NCBI RefSeq assembly: GCF_017814275.1
Contig: NZ_JAGIYQ010000005.1
Coordinates: forward strand, 298,562 to 362,561
DNA length: 64,000 bases
From: Gottfriedia endophytica
GTDB lineage: Bacteria; Bacillota; Bacilli; Bacillales; Bacillaceae_G
Reading direction: 5' to 3'
A program made the position numbers and the translations under genes. Position 1 is the first letter of the stretch. Every line of letters starts with the position of its first letter. Below the pieces are notes generated by a model. That model saw only the letters and a program-made list of their open reading frames with translations, ran no database searches and had not been told where the DNA came from. Positions 8,985-16,611 of the stretch are shown piece by piece.

Positions 8985-9898
8985 TTAAACTTTCCTCCAA
9001 AATATATATTTAATGTTTTGAATAGTGCTAATGATGTATGCCAACTAAGTATTATATAAATTAAGGAAATGACAATATGAACAAAAAGAATAATATAACT
9101 AACTCTTTCAACAAATGAGTACTCAAATCGCATACTGTCTATTGTTGTTAGCCAAACAAAAATTGCTTTATGAACTCCTTTTAAGCCTAGATATCCGATA
9201 GGTATAAAATATAGACATAAGAGTATAAAAATACCCAGGAAAAATATTCCTATTATATAGCTCTTTCTTATAAAGTTAATATTAATTTGCTCATTAAAAA
9301 TAATTAAATTTGAAAAACCAGTAAACAAAAATAGTGCAGAAGTAAATGCACTGAATTTTGGAAAATGGGAAATGTACTTAATTGATTGATAGATAGAATC
9401 TCCTAAAACAAAATGATCAGTTAAAAATCTAATTATTATAAATAAAAAAATGGGGATATGTAATAAAACCACTATTTCTGTAACATATAATAAAGATTCT
9501 GTTTTAAGTGATATTGCAAAAGTTATTAATAATAGAAATATAAAATAGGTTACAATTATAGGCGTATCAGGATTTATATATATATTAACAACATGAATCA
9601 GTGCAATAATAAATAAAGCACCGGTCAAATACCATAAAATAAAACTATAAATTACAAAACACTTTCTAAACCACTTGGGAACTAAATTTTTTAATATTTG
9701 ATTAATATTTTGTTTTGGAAATTGAACAATTACTTTTTGTATTATATAAATAAAAAAACCACCTACTATAGCAGCTAAACACATACTCAAAATACTACCG
9801 TTTACACTATTCTTGTACAATATTTGAGGAACAAATGCTGTTACGCCTAAAACAGCATTTAAATAAAATAGATATGTAATATATCGCTTTCCTAGCAA
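8813..9898 (-). CDS. Spore germination protein, GerAB family (amino-acid permease-like)
   Basis: 361 residues with about ten transmembrane segments, the size and pattern of GerAB/GerKB receptor subunits (APC-superfamily fold). These subunits bind germinants in the spore inner membrane. It starts at a TTG (9898) behind GAGGTG. It lies 18 bases after the GerA-type gene and runs 172 bases into the open frame of the GerC-type gene. Its last codons read ATA AAA AAA AAG CAG, which contains the slippery heptamer A-AAA-AAG. Confidence 0.88.
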   Translation of the reverse strand: MLGKRYITYLFYLNAVLGVTAFVPQILYKNSVNGSILSMCLAAIVGGFFIYIIQKVIVQFPKQNINQILKNLVPKWFRKCFVIYSFILWYLTGALFIIALIHVVNIYINPDTPIIVTYFIFLLLITFAISLKTESLLYVTEIVVLLHIPIFLFIIIRFLTDHFVLGDSIYQSIKYISHFPKFSAFTSALFLFTGFSNLIIFNEQININFIRKSYIIGIFFLGIFILLCLYFIPIGYLGLKGVHKAIFVWLTTIDSMRFEYSFVERVSYIILFVHIVISLIYIILSWHTSLALFKTLNIYFGGKFKWLLISFFICVTTVFLQLIREIDLIKYFIVFFNFRAISDFFLVILLMYVLIKKKQVS

Positions 9899-9916
9899 AC
9901 GGATACACCTCTTTAT

Positions 9917-11206
9917 TCAATTATTATTAAAAAGTGTCAAATATGGCTTACCCAAACTTCTCAAATTACATAAATAACAAAGTATAGCCAATACACTTAC
10001 TATGACACCCAACATCCCAAAGAGTGAGGCAAGAATAATAATTGGATATCTAACAACTCTAATCGCTTGATGCATAGCATTAATTGGAATTATAAAAAGA
10101 GATAAAGCTACGAGTGAAACTACAATAATCATTACATCTGCTACTAACCCTGCCTGTGAAGCTGTTTGCCCCAGTATTAATCCACCTACAGTTGTCGCTG
10201 ATGAACTTATTGATTTAGGCAGTCTTATACTTGCTTCAGTTAAAAATTCTGCCATTAACATTAAAAAAAGAATTTCAATGTATGAAGGAAATGGCACTGA
10301 TATTCTACTTCCGGCAATGAGTAATGCAAATTGTACTTGTAAAATTTCTGGAGAATAGGAGATGATAGCCACATAAATTGCGGGTAATAATAAAGTATTT
10401 AATAAAGCTATAAAACGGATAAAAACTAAAAATTTCGCAACTAAAGATAGCTCTACAGAATCATCCATAGATTTAAAAAAATCAAAAAAAGATGCAGGAC
10501 CTATTAGTGCCCAAGGAGAACCTTCAACAAGCATAATAATTTTTCCAGATGATATGTTTTTTACAATTCGATCAGGACGCTCCGTTGTTAGAAAAAGTGG
10601 AAATAAGGTCCATTTTTTATTGATTAATAATTTCTGGAGCTGTCCACAAGATTGCAAAACCTCTACACTTAACCCTTTAATTTTGCCTTTGAGATTGTTA
10701 TAAACTTTACTATCTATAAGATCCCTATCATATAAAAAAACTACTTTTGTCTTTGATAAATTACCTACAATATAATTTTCTACCTTTAAAGTGCTTTTTC
10801 TATATCGATTACGGATTAAATTTATTGATGTGTCAATTTTCTCATTTAAGCCATCCTTAGGACCTTGCAGCACATTTTCTTCAATAGATTCAGCTACAGC
10901 ACTTGTACTGAAATTACTTACTGAAACAGAATAATTTTTTTCATCTAAATTTATAATAATGCTTCCATCCAGTATCTTCTCAACCATAATAGACTCTTCA
11001 GTAACAATTTCCCAGCCCTGTAAAGTTTCTAGGTAATTTTTATATATATTAAATTGTTCAAATTCATAAAAAGGCTTAATAATTAGTTTATTAATTTTAT
11101 CCTCGTCACAAACTGAACTTAAATAGTAAAAAGTTATAATTTTTTCATACTTTCTCAGGCTACGATTTTGAAAATCACTATTATTTTGTAGAGTTCTAAA
11201 CTCCAT
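9917..11206 (-). CDS. Spore germination protein, GerAA/GerA family
   Basis: The start is ATG 11206 behind GAGGTGG (429 residues). The N-terminal soluble half has VVFLYDRDLIDSKVYNNLKG and GSPWALIGPASFFDFF. The membrane half has ISVPFPSYIEILFLMLMAEF and EASIRLPKSISSSATTVGGL, all hallmarks of GerA proteins. The receptor complex AA-AB-AC sits in the spore inner membrane and triggers ion release. The C-terminus stops soon after NLRSLGKPYL, so it lacks the last few dozen residues found in most family members and may be slightly truncated. The germinant cannot be predicted. Confidence 0.88.
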   Translation of the reverse strand: MEFRTLQNNSDFQNRSLRKYEKIITFYYLSSVCDEDKINKLIIKPFYEFEQFNIYKNYLETLQGWEIVTEESIMVEKILDGSIIINLDEKNYSVSVSNFSTSAVAESIEENVLQGPKDGLNEKIDTSINLIRNRYRKSTLKVENYIVGNLSKTKVVFLYDRDLIDSKVYNNLKGKIKGLSVEVLQSCGQLQKLLINKKWTLFPLFLTTERPDRIVKNISSGKIIMLVEGSPWALIGPASFFDFFKSMDDSVELSLVAKFLVFIRFIALLNTLLLPAIYVAIISYSPEILQVQFALLIAGSRISVPFPSYIEILFLMLMAEFLTEASIRLPKSISSSATTVGGLILGQTASQAGLVADVMIIVVSLVALSLFIIPINAMHQAIRVVRYPIIILASLFGMLGVIVSVLAILCYLCNLRSLGKPYLTLFNNN

Positions 11207-11324
11207 ATGATCCACCTCATTATTAATTTGTCCTTATTCCTTTTTGATATTCAAAGTACATCCATAATTGACTATCAAAACATTTATGAATCTTATTGAG
11301 CTATATTGCCAGTTTGCATAATAA

Positions 11325-11352
11325 AAAGGACTGCTTTTTTTAACAGCCCTTT
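11325..11352 (-). terminator. Terminator-like hairpin upstream of the ger operon
   Basis: The minus strand reads AAAGGGCTGTT, an A-rich loop, AGCAGTCCTTTTT. It overlaps the stop of a small ORF remnant (11340-11495) and would insulate the ger operon from upstream transcription. Confidence 0.6.
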
Positions 11353-11495
11353 ACTTCTTTTGCAATAGGTAGATATTTTCTTGCTTCCTCTAATGCTCCA
11401 TCTAAAAATGGAATAGTAATATATTCAAATTCATTTGGAATAAATACCTTTCTATTGGAATCACGAATATACCTCAAATTCTTAGTATATTGACA
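11340..11495 (-). pseudogene. C-terminal fragment of an unidentified protein
   Basis: An open frame of about 51 codons without a convincing start (only a TTG, no ribosome site). It ends in FEYITIPFLDGALEEARKYL and then VKGC. It begins directly after a terminator hairpin and ends inside the next hairpin. The coding-like amino-acid pattern suggests the tail of a gene whose front was lost when the region was rearranged. Family unknown. Confidence 0.35.
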
Positions 11496-11502
11496 AAAAA
11501 AA

Positions 11503-11532
11503 GCAGAAAAACCTTCCCCCAGGTTTTTCTGC
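11503..11532 (-). terminator. Second copy of the pssA terminator
   Basis: GCAGAAAAACCT, a six-base loop, AGGTTTTTCTGC: a perfect 12-bp stem followed by a T8 run on the minus strand. The hairpin and its flank are nearly identical to the pssA terminator at 7052-7100. Confidence 0.8.
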
Positions 11533-11643
11533 TTCTCTTTTTAAAATTGACTAATACCATTAAGTGAGCCAGAATTAAGGTAATCCATGCATTGCTATAT
11601 GAAAACATTCCCATACCAGTCAATTCTACTCCAGCAGCTGGTT
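11533..11643 (-). pseudogene. Decayed duplicate of the 3' end of pssA
   Basis: On the minus strand this translates to PAAGVELTGMGMFSYSNAW, then ITLILAHLMVLVN. It matches the intact pssA end (PAAGLTLAGMGMFSYSNAW, ITLILAFLMV) but lacks the front of the gene and runs on past the old stop. The DNA match to 7090-7225 is high but not perfect, so the duplication is not recent. Together with the intact copy it brackets the whole ger operon. Confidence 0.85.
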
Positions 11644-11647
11644 ATAT

Positions 11648-11911
11648 TTATTTAGAGATGGTATCATTTTTTTTAGGAAATAATACTGTTAATATCATTC
11701 CGACAGCAATACCTGCAAAAGCTATCAAAGTGCAAATTCCCACCCCCATGCCTTCCCAGCCACCTATTCCAAAAATGCTATACAATAAAACAATGAAGCA
11801 TATTGCAGAAATCGATAAAGAAACTATGCGAAAAGTTTTTTTACTGGCAAGAATATTTAAAAGATAAATAAAAAGCGCGATTATTACTATAATAACGATA
11901 ATAAACAGCAT
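11648..11911 (-). CDS. Small integral membrane protein, three predicted helices
   Basis: 87 residues with three hydrophobic stretches (residues about 2-20, 29-47, 52-80) and a short basic tail. It resembles the small DUF membrane proteins of Bacillus (YesK-like size and layout), but I cannot name a family with certainty. A ribosome site AGGGGG precedes the start. It abuts the decayed pssA copy. Confidence 0.55.
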   Translation of the reverse strand: MLFIIVIIVIIALFIYLLNILASKKTFRIVSLSISAICFIVLLYSIFGIGGWEGMGVGICTLIAFAGIAVGMILTVLFPKKNDTISK

Positions 11912-12052
11912 TTAATTACCCCCTTAAAAAAATATAACTCTTACTATTTATTCTTTTTGTTTTTAAAACAGTCCTTTGTCTTGTTAAAAAAATTACTGTT
12001 CACATCAATCTCATTTTCCATTGTTATTACCTTAGTATTTATGACAAAAAAA

Positions 12053-12080
12053 CAGAAAAACCGATACTCTGGCTTCTCTG
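12053..12080 (-). terminator. Terminator downstream of yhbH
   Basis: CAGAAAAACC, eight bases, GGCTTCTCTG, with a T-run on the minus strand. It lies about 50 bases beyond the yhbH stop codon. It is therefore the natural terminator of yhbH, now separated from its promoter by the prophage. Confidence 0.65.
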
Positions 12081-12128
12081 CTTCTCACTGGTAATCAAAC
12101 TTTATAATATTCTTCATATCCAACAACT

Positions 12129-12275
12129 CTACTTCGCAACCTTTTCCTTCTCCGCACTGAAAAAACTCTTCATCGCATAAAAGACATCGGATTTTTGTTT
12201 TAAAATATAATAGCGAAATTTCTCGTCATTTATGTTTTTATAGGCGGACATTAGTGTACTGTGCCTATTGTATTG
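12129..12275 (-). pseudogene. yhbH: 3' fragment of sporulation gene yhbH (C-terminal 45 codons)
   Basis: On the minus strand, from the prophage junction, this reads [19 protein letters not shown], then [20 protein letters not shown] and SAEKEKVAK, then stop. This is the C-terminus of YhbH as known from B. subtilis ([15 protein letters not shown]). The rest of the gene is at 48354-49405. A stop lies a few codons upstream on the prophage side (TAA, CAG, GTG, TAC, CAA), so the fragment has no start and is not translated alone. Removing the prophage between the two TTGTATTG copies restores the frame exactly. Confidence 0.93.
12268..12275. other. Left attachment core of the prophage (TTGTATTG)
   Basis: This 8-base word is shared with 48354-48361. 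The chromosomal side carries the yhbH 3' codons. The phage side continues as GTACACCTGTTAATGATATAACC, whose final bases ATATAACC (12291-12298) are mirrored by GGTTATAT at the right end (48338-48345). Confidence 0.85.
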
Positions 12276-12358
12276 GTACACCTGTTAATGATATAACCAA
12301 TAAGGAATTTAGTAACAATGCCTATAATATAAATGGATTCCAATGATTTTCACTCTTT

Positions 12359-12703
12359 TTAAATTATACCAAACAGACTTTCATCACCGAACTTTTCATC
12401 CAAATTGACTTGATATTCAATTTTCACTTCATTAGGTAATGTATTGAGCTTAATTTTATTTCCTTCGTTTTTATGTTGAGATTCTTTAAAGATTATATTT
12501 TCTCGCTGTTCAATTTCATGTTCTTCTATTGTTGCTTCTTTTTTATTATTATAATATGTTTCATAATCATTTTGTAAAAGCCTTTTTAAGTGTGCACTCA
12601 TATTCGTAAATGTACATAGATAATCATATAACTTTTTTTGATACGGATCTTCTAAATTTAGAGCGCAAGCTGGACGTACAATGATTTTTGATTTACTTAC
12701 CAT
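12359..12703 (-). CDS. Probable ParR-like centromere-binding adaptor
   Basis: The start is taken at ATG 12703 behind AGAAGG (114 residues). The N-terminal region (KIIVRPACALNLEDPYQKKL, then LCTFTNMSAHLKRLLQND) has the strand-helix-helix pattern of ParR DNA-binding domains. The C-terminal half is charged and probably unstructured, as in ParR proteins where it binds the filament. It overlaps the ParM-like gene by 11 bases, which is the normal parMR order. The assignment rests on context and pattern, since sequence conservation in ParR is low. Confidence 0.65.
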   Translation of the reverse strand: MVSKSKIIVRPACALNLEDPYQKKLYDYLCTFTNMSAHLKRLLQNDYETYYNNKKEATIEEHEIEQRENIIFKESQHKNEGNKIKLNTLPNEVKIEYQVNLDEKFGDESLFGII

Positions 12704-13634
12704 ATACCTTCTCACCTACTTCGTACATTCCCCAAGCATTCGCAAATTCAGGATGAGCAATAAGTGTTTTACCTTTTTCATCCGTAAATCCAGGGCGAAC
12801 AATATCAGCATTAATATAATACTTTTTCAGAATCGATATAATATCTTTTGTGCATCCGCCCCCAACAATGACATTATCGTTTTTATTCCACTTTTTAGAC
12901 ATATTAGAATAGATACCTCTTGCTAATGATTCAAGGTTAGCATCTTCATCGTCTAGCCGTGTTTCAGTTCCAAAGTTTAAAGTGGTTGATTGATCTTTAA
13001 GACAAACTCCATCTTTAAAAGTTAAACAGTTAACTGTACCACTACCTATATCAATATAACGAACTATCCCTTTCTTAATTGGATTGATAAAGAATAGTCC
13101 TGCTCCCTCTGCTAAAACTGAAACATTCTCTATAGTAAACGTTTTTGCTATTGGTCCATCTCCATAATCTACAGTTACTAAATGGGTACCTTTTAATGAA
13201 CTTATAATTTCTTCTTTCTCCAAAGAATGAAACTTGTAAGGTTGGGCTACTACAATATTTAATCTATCGCTCTTTGCATAACGATAAACAGCTAACAAGA
13301 CTCTTACTTTACCTTCATCATGATTCTTTGTGTTACCATAAACTCTTCCACTTCCATATTCTCCTTCCATGTCAGCGATATTTCCAGCTACTCCATAAAG
13401 GATATCTCCCTGCATTGTTTCTATCCTAAATCTCATATCATCAGGACCATACCTTTGATCAAGTTGACGACCATCATATAGCAATACTGCTGAACAAAAC
13501 TTTTCTAAGTTAAATCCAAATCGGACTTTTACATTGTAGTTACCTGCATCAATTGCCATTAGCTCAGTTTTATTTGATAAAACATTAAGTGGTTTTTTCT
13601 TTACCTTAGAAATCAAATTGACCGAAGTATTCAT
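12693..13634 (-). CDS. Actin-like plasmid/phage segregation protein, ParM/StbA family
   Basis: The start is ATG 13634 behind GGGAGGACAG (313 residues). Actin-fold motifs are present: phosphate-1 (MAIDAGNYNVKVRFG), phosphate-2 (RYIDIGSGTVNC) and the adenosine motif (NVIVGGGCTKD). Such proteins polymerise with ATP or GTP and push or pull replicons apart, or move phage DNA in the cell. The ATG overlaps the previous stop by four bases, and the ParR-like gene follows, so 14592 to 12359 is one operon. Finding this in an integrated prophage suggests that the excised form is maintained or positioned as a plasmid. Confidence 0.88.
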   Translation of the reverse strand: MNTSVNLISKVKKKPLNVLSNKTELMAIDAGNYNVKVRFGFNLEKFCSAVLLYDGRQLDQRYGPDDMRFRIETMQGDILYGVAGNIADMEGEYGSGRVYGNTKNHDEGKVRVLLAVYRYAKSDRLNIVVAQPYKFHSLEKEEIISSLKGTHLVTVDYGDGPIAKTFTIENVSVLAEGAGLFFINPIKKGIVRYIDIGSGTVNCLTFKDGVCLKDQSTTLNFGTETRLDDEDANLESLARGIYSNMSKKWNKNDNVIVGGGCTKDIISILKKYYINADIVRPGFTDEKGKTLIAHPEFANAWGMYEVGEKVYGK

Positions 13635-14215
13635 ACCAATCTGTCCTCCCATTCAACTAGTATATAATCAACGATATCCTTGGCCATTCCTTTTCCATCA
13701 GATTGAACTTTTCTAATGTAATCGCACATTAAAGAAGCTATGACAACCTCAACTGTATACCCATGTTTTTTGTAAATGTAATTCATATCATCAAGTAAAA
13801 CTTCTAAACGTAATACGACATTATAATCAAAACTAACTGTTATTGGCCTAAAATCATTTTTGTGATTACCAGAAATTATTAGGTGCTTTTTTTCTTTTTC
13901 GTTAGGAAAAGATGTAATTATATATCGATTGATTTCTTGTAATCGACTATATACATCTTTTGGATCACTTTGTTCTCTCATCCACTTAATAAAATTTGAA
14001 ACAAGAATTTCAAATAAATCACTCAATTCATACTCCCAGTACTCATTCATTTCAGTTACATCCTCACAAAATGCTCTAGCACGTTGAAGGACTTTATGAG
14101 GAATATCTAAAGTTAAATATTGTTTATTTTTATAGTACTTCGCATATTGTTTTTGTTCCCTCCGAGTGCCGTTACGTAATTCTTCAATTTCTAGTAAATT
14201 TAAAGCACTATACAT
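13631..14215 (-). CDS. Partition-operon protein with two RHH-like segments
   Basis: 194 residues. Two stretches look like tandem ribbon-helix-helix units: YLTLDIPHKVLQRARAFCED with ELSDLFEILVSNFIKWM, and PITVSFDYNVVLRLEVLLDD with VEVVIASLMCDYIRKV. The start overlaps the previous stop as TAATG and has AGGGGTGA before it. It lies between a smaller RHH-like gene and parM. It may be a DNA-binding accessory or regulator of the partition operon. No named family is recognised. Confidence 0.6.
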   Translation of the reverse strand: MYSALNLLEIEELRNGTRREQKQYAKYYKNKQYLTLDIPHKVLQRARAFCEDVTEMNEYWEYELSDLFEILVSNFIKWMREQSDPKDVYSRLQEINRYIITSFPNEKEKKHLIISGNHKNDFRPITVSFDYNVVLRLEVLLDDMNYIYKKHGYTVEVVIASLMCDYIRKVQSDGKGMAKDIVDYILVEWEDRLV

Positions 14216-14592
14216 TAGATCACCCCTAGTACATATCCATACTGAAACATTCTATGTGTAGCTTCTCTTATACTGCATCTCCATTCTGCAGCACGTCTTA
14301 CTATTTTTTGATAAAGTATGGGATTTACACAAACATGAACCATGTATGCAGTTTTTATATAATCTACTTTTGGATAGTCATGTAAACGATTGGTTATTGT
14401 TTCAAGTACATTCGTGCAATATTTAGTTAAACTTACTTTTTGTTTTCTAGAACATTCTCTTAAATAAAAGTCTTCTTCTTCAGTAACGTAAAACTTTATA
14501 TCTACTAAACAATCAATATGTTTTTTCGATTTCACTTTATGTTCATAACTTCTTTTTATATTTGAGATTGGATTTAAGTACTTCTCCACCAC
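14215..14592 (-). CDS. First gene of the partition operon, probable RHH-type DNA-binding protein
   Basis: 125 residues with two short strand-helix-helix patterns: IKFYVTEEEDFYLRECSRKQ with VSLTKYCTNVLE, and VHVCVNPILYQKIVRRAAEW with SIREATHRMF. It starts at a GTG and is followed by its partner through a TAATG overlap. It lies next to the palindromic repeats at 14674-14744, which it or its partner may bind. Function inferred from pattern only. Confidence 0.55.
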   Translation of the reverse strand: MVEKYLNPISNIKRSYEHKVKSKKHIDCLVDIKFYVTEEEDFYLRECSRKQKVSLTKYCTNVLETITNRLHDYPKVDYIKTAYMVHVCVNPILYQKIVRRAAEWRCSIREATHRMFQYGYVLGVI

Positions 14593-14673
14593 TTCCTTAC
14601 CCCTTTCGTATTTTGTAATTTTTACATGGTCGGTCGGTCAGTTGGTCAAAATTCACCTCTCCCCCATTAAATG

Positions 14674-14744
14674 GTTATGAACTAATTACTAACTACCTCA
14701 TATCTAGTTCACAACTCTATTTTTGTTATGAACTAGTTACTAAC
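14674..14744. repeat. Repeated dyad GTTATGAACTAGTTACTAAC upstream of the partition operon
   Basis: GTTATGAACTAATTACTAAC (14674-14693) and GTTATGAACTAGTTACTAAC (14725-14744) are spaced 51 bases apart, with a half-site CTAGTTCACAAC between them at about 14704-14715. Each is an imperfect palindrome around AACTAGTT. CGGTCGGTCAGTTGGTC, close to the operon start (14632-14647), is a separate short tandem pattern. The repeats lie in the divergent gap between the parMR operon and a Cro-like gene. They are candidates for the centromere (parC) or an operator. Confidence 0.6.
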
Positions 14745-14858
14745 CACCCTCAACACTAATTTATTTAAGTTAATAACCTTTTATTACTTTTTTTAAAATT
14801 TATTAAAAAGAAGGATTTTTAATGAGATTGTAGAATGTTTAATTCTGAGGTGAATAAA

Positions 14859-15068
14859 ATGAAACTACGTTGCAAACTTAAGTCTATATTTGCAGACAGA
14901 GGAATTAGGCAAAAAGAATTTGCACCTAAAATTGGACTAAGTGAATCAGGATTAAGTGATCTTGTTCGAAATATTAGTATCCCTAAATTAGATACAGCTT
15001 TGCTAATTGCGAACGAATTGGATATGGATGTTAAAGAAATTTGGGTTGAAATAGATGATATCAGTTAA
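14859..15068 (+). CDS. Small Cro/CI-type helix-turn-helix protein
   Basis: The start is ATG 14859 because GAGGTG lies seven bases before it. The product is 69 residues: a complete HTH_3 fold with KLKSIFADRGIRQKEFAPKI, GLSESGLSDLVRNISIPKLD and TALLIANELDMDVKEIW. It is divergent from the partition operon and may regulate it or the small genes that follow. Confidence 0.8.
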   Translation: MKLRCKLKSIFADRGIRQKEFAPKIGLSESGLSDLVRNISIPKLDTALLIANELDMDVKEIWVEIDDIS

Positions 15069-15086
15069 AGAAATGAGGGGATTAAA

Positions 15087-15290
15087 ATGAAATTAGGTAT
15101 GAGGAAACCAAGTATAAGAAAACGTATTTCAGCTAGAACTAGTATAAAAAGACAGGTTATTCATCGTATGGGATTAAAAATGCCAAGAGGGTATGGTTGG
15201 ATGAGAAATCCTAAAAAATACGCATATAATAAAGTTTATAATCGAACTACATTTGACATATTTAAGTTGATTAAGAAAATGTTCCGTTAG
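15087..15290 (+). CDS. Small, very basic phage protein (67 aa)
   Basis: ATGAGGGG precedes the start. The protein is rich in K and R (RKRISARTSIKRQVIHRMG) with a C-terminal block PRGYGWMRNPKKYAYNKVYN then RTTFDIF. I have the impression that similar GYGW-NPKK-YN-VYN-TTF proteins are common on Gram-positive phages and plasmids, without known function. Its size and charge would fit a recombination directionality factor or another nucleic-acid-binding role, but there is no direct evidence. Confidence 0.65.
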   Translation: MKLGMRKPSIRKRISARTSIKRQVIHRMGLKMPRGYGWMRNPKKYAYNKVYNRTTFDIFKLIKKMFR

Positions 15291-15309
15291 AATTTGAAAG
15301 GACAAAAGT

Positions 15310-15588
15310 ATGTTACCACTTAAAAACTACTATGAACGTTTCATCAAGGATGATGTTATCGGCAGAAAACGAGAGGTTGTACTAGATCGCCTTAATCATT
15401 TACTTGCTTGTGCTGTAATCAGCAAGAACACTAGAGATGTCGTTCATATCAGATACTTTACATGTACCATAAATGATGAACCTACAGATATTTATTTAGG
15501 CACCATTGCCATAAGATTTGAAAATGGTTATGTAGTTGAAACTGCTATTTCTGTTCCAGAAAATAAAAAAAGCCCTAATAAGAAATAA
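15310..15588 (+). CDS. Hypothetical phage protein
   Basis: 92 residues preceded by GAAAGGAC. No domain recognised. It has mixed helix and strand patterns (VVHIRYFTCTINDEPTDIYL, TIAIRFENGYVVETAI). It is the last of three co-oriented genes and ends in a hairpin shared with the converging gene at 15604. Confidence 0.5.
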   Translation: MLPLKNYYERFIKDDVIGRKREVVLDRLNHLLACAVISKNTRDVVHIRYFTCTINDEPTDIYLGTIAIRFENGYVVETAISVPENKKSPNKK

Positions 15589-15597
15589 TTAGGGCTT
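15570..15597. terminator. Bidirectional terminator between converging genes
   Basis: AAGCCCTAAT and ATTAGGGCTT with an 8-base loop, A/T-rich on both sides, overlapping the last codons of the 15310 gene. Confidence 0.8.
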
Positions 15598-15603
15598 AAT
15601 AAC

Positions 15604-16170
15604 CTATAATTCAATTACTGAATCTTGATTTACGATTACAATAGATTTATTAACGGTACTACAGAATTTATTAATAGCAATTAAATTAAAATTGTTCTTA
15701 AAAGTAACGGCATCTAATTCACCATTAGAATTTAAATAGTTTAAAATTAAATAGGTATTTGATGGACCTTTTTTAGTTTTTGTACCGACCCCACTCATAC
15801 CACCAACGATCGTTCCAAGTCCAGGTACAATTAAAGAACCAATAAGTGCTCTACCTACAACACTTTTATTCTTCTCAATCAGTTCTTTTTCAGTTTTAAC
15901 AACAGCAGCTCTTAATTTTTCTAATTTAATTTCAAACTTCATTTTCTTAAACTGGGATTCGATGAGAATGCGATCCTTAAAAGTGTATAATTCACAAGGT
16001 TCATTGTTGCTTATTCCCAATCCTTCAATATGCAACGCGGTAACTACACTTTCTGCTCCGAGTTGTTTTCCTTTTTCATTTATTTGCTTCTGTTTTTTAA
16101 ACCCTAAATAAGCCATATAAAATGCTCCTACGGCAATACATAAAAACAGAATAAATAATACAAACTCCAC
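15604..16170 (-). CDS. Membrane-anchored hypothetical protein with a glycine-rich segment
   Basis: 188 residues starting at a GTG behind AAGGAGGTG. One N-terminal transmembrane helix (residues 2-22) is followed by a soluble part with a strand-rich pattern and a middle hydrophobic, glycine-rich piece (GRALIGSLIVPGLGTIVGGM). It is likely expressed from the lysogen because it is transcribed apart from its neighbours. No family assigned. Confidence 0.55.
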   Translation of the reverse strand: MEFVLFILFLCIAVGAFYMAYLGFKKQKQINEKGKQLGAESVVTALHIEGLGISNNEPCELYTFKDRILIESQFKKMKFEIKLEKLRAAVVKTEKELIEKNKSVVGRALIGSLIVPGLGTIVGGMSGVGTKTKKGPSNTYLILNYLNSNGELDAVTFKNNFNLIAINKFCSTVNKSIVIVNQDSVIEL

Positions 16171-16345
16171 CTATAACACCTCCTTTTATAAGAAAATTAT
16201 AATAAATCACTCTAATTATATATATAAAATCATTAAATAGCCATATTGCATAAACTTCTACTCATTTTATCGTTCACAGATTATACATTTTTTTTAATAG
16301 GTTGAGAAGTTTAATTATCGAAATTTTAAAAAGAGGTGATTAAGA

Positions 16346-16600
16346 ATGAAATGTAATTTAAAAAGAATTTTACTTGAGGAAAATATAAACAAAGAAAAGT
16401 TTTTAGAAGAACTTGAACGGTCGCGGATAAATAGTTTTCGACGAAGGAAATTTTTGAAATCACATATTGCTAGAATTCTTAATAACGGTCAATTATCACT
16501 AGAAGATGCCTTAATTATTAGTAAATCTTTAAATAAAACTGTAGATGAAATTTGGTATATAGAGGAATTTGATTTTAAAAAAGCCCCTACCAAAAGGTAA
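16346..16600 (+). CDS. Small HTH-like regulator
   Basis: 84 residues behind AAGAGGTGAT. The C-terminal part (HIARILNNGQLSLEDALIIS, then KSLNKTVDEIWYIEE) matches the last helices of Cro/CI HTH_3 proteins. The first helices are less clear, with a basic insert RINSFRRRKFLKS. It faces the lysis genes and overlaps its own terminator. Confidence 0.6.
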   Translation: MKCNLKRILLEENINKEKFLEELERSRINSFRRRKFLKSHIARILNNGQLSLEDALIISKSLNKTVDEIWYIEEFDFKKAPTKR

Positions 16601-16604
16601 GGGC
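16583..16604. terminator. Bidirectional terminator between HTH gene and endolysin
   Basis: GCCCCTACC, four A, GGTAAGGGC forms a stem between two converging stops. Confidence 0.75.
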
Positions 16605-16611
16605 AAATCAC

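Noticed and set aside
14674..14744. CRISPR-like repeat array
   Set aside because: Only two full copies and a half-site, palindromic, with no regular spacers or cas genes. Operator or centromere is the better reading.
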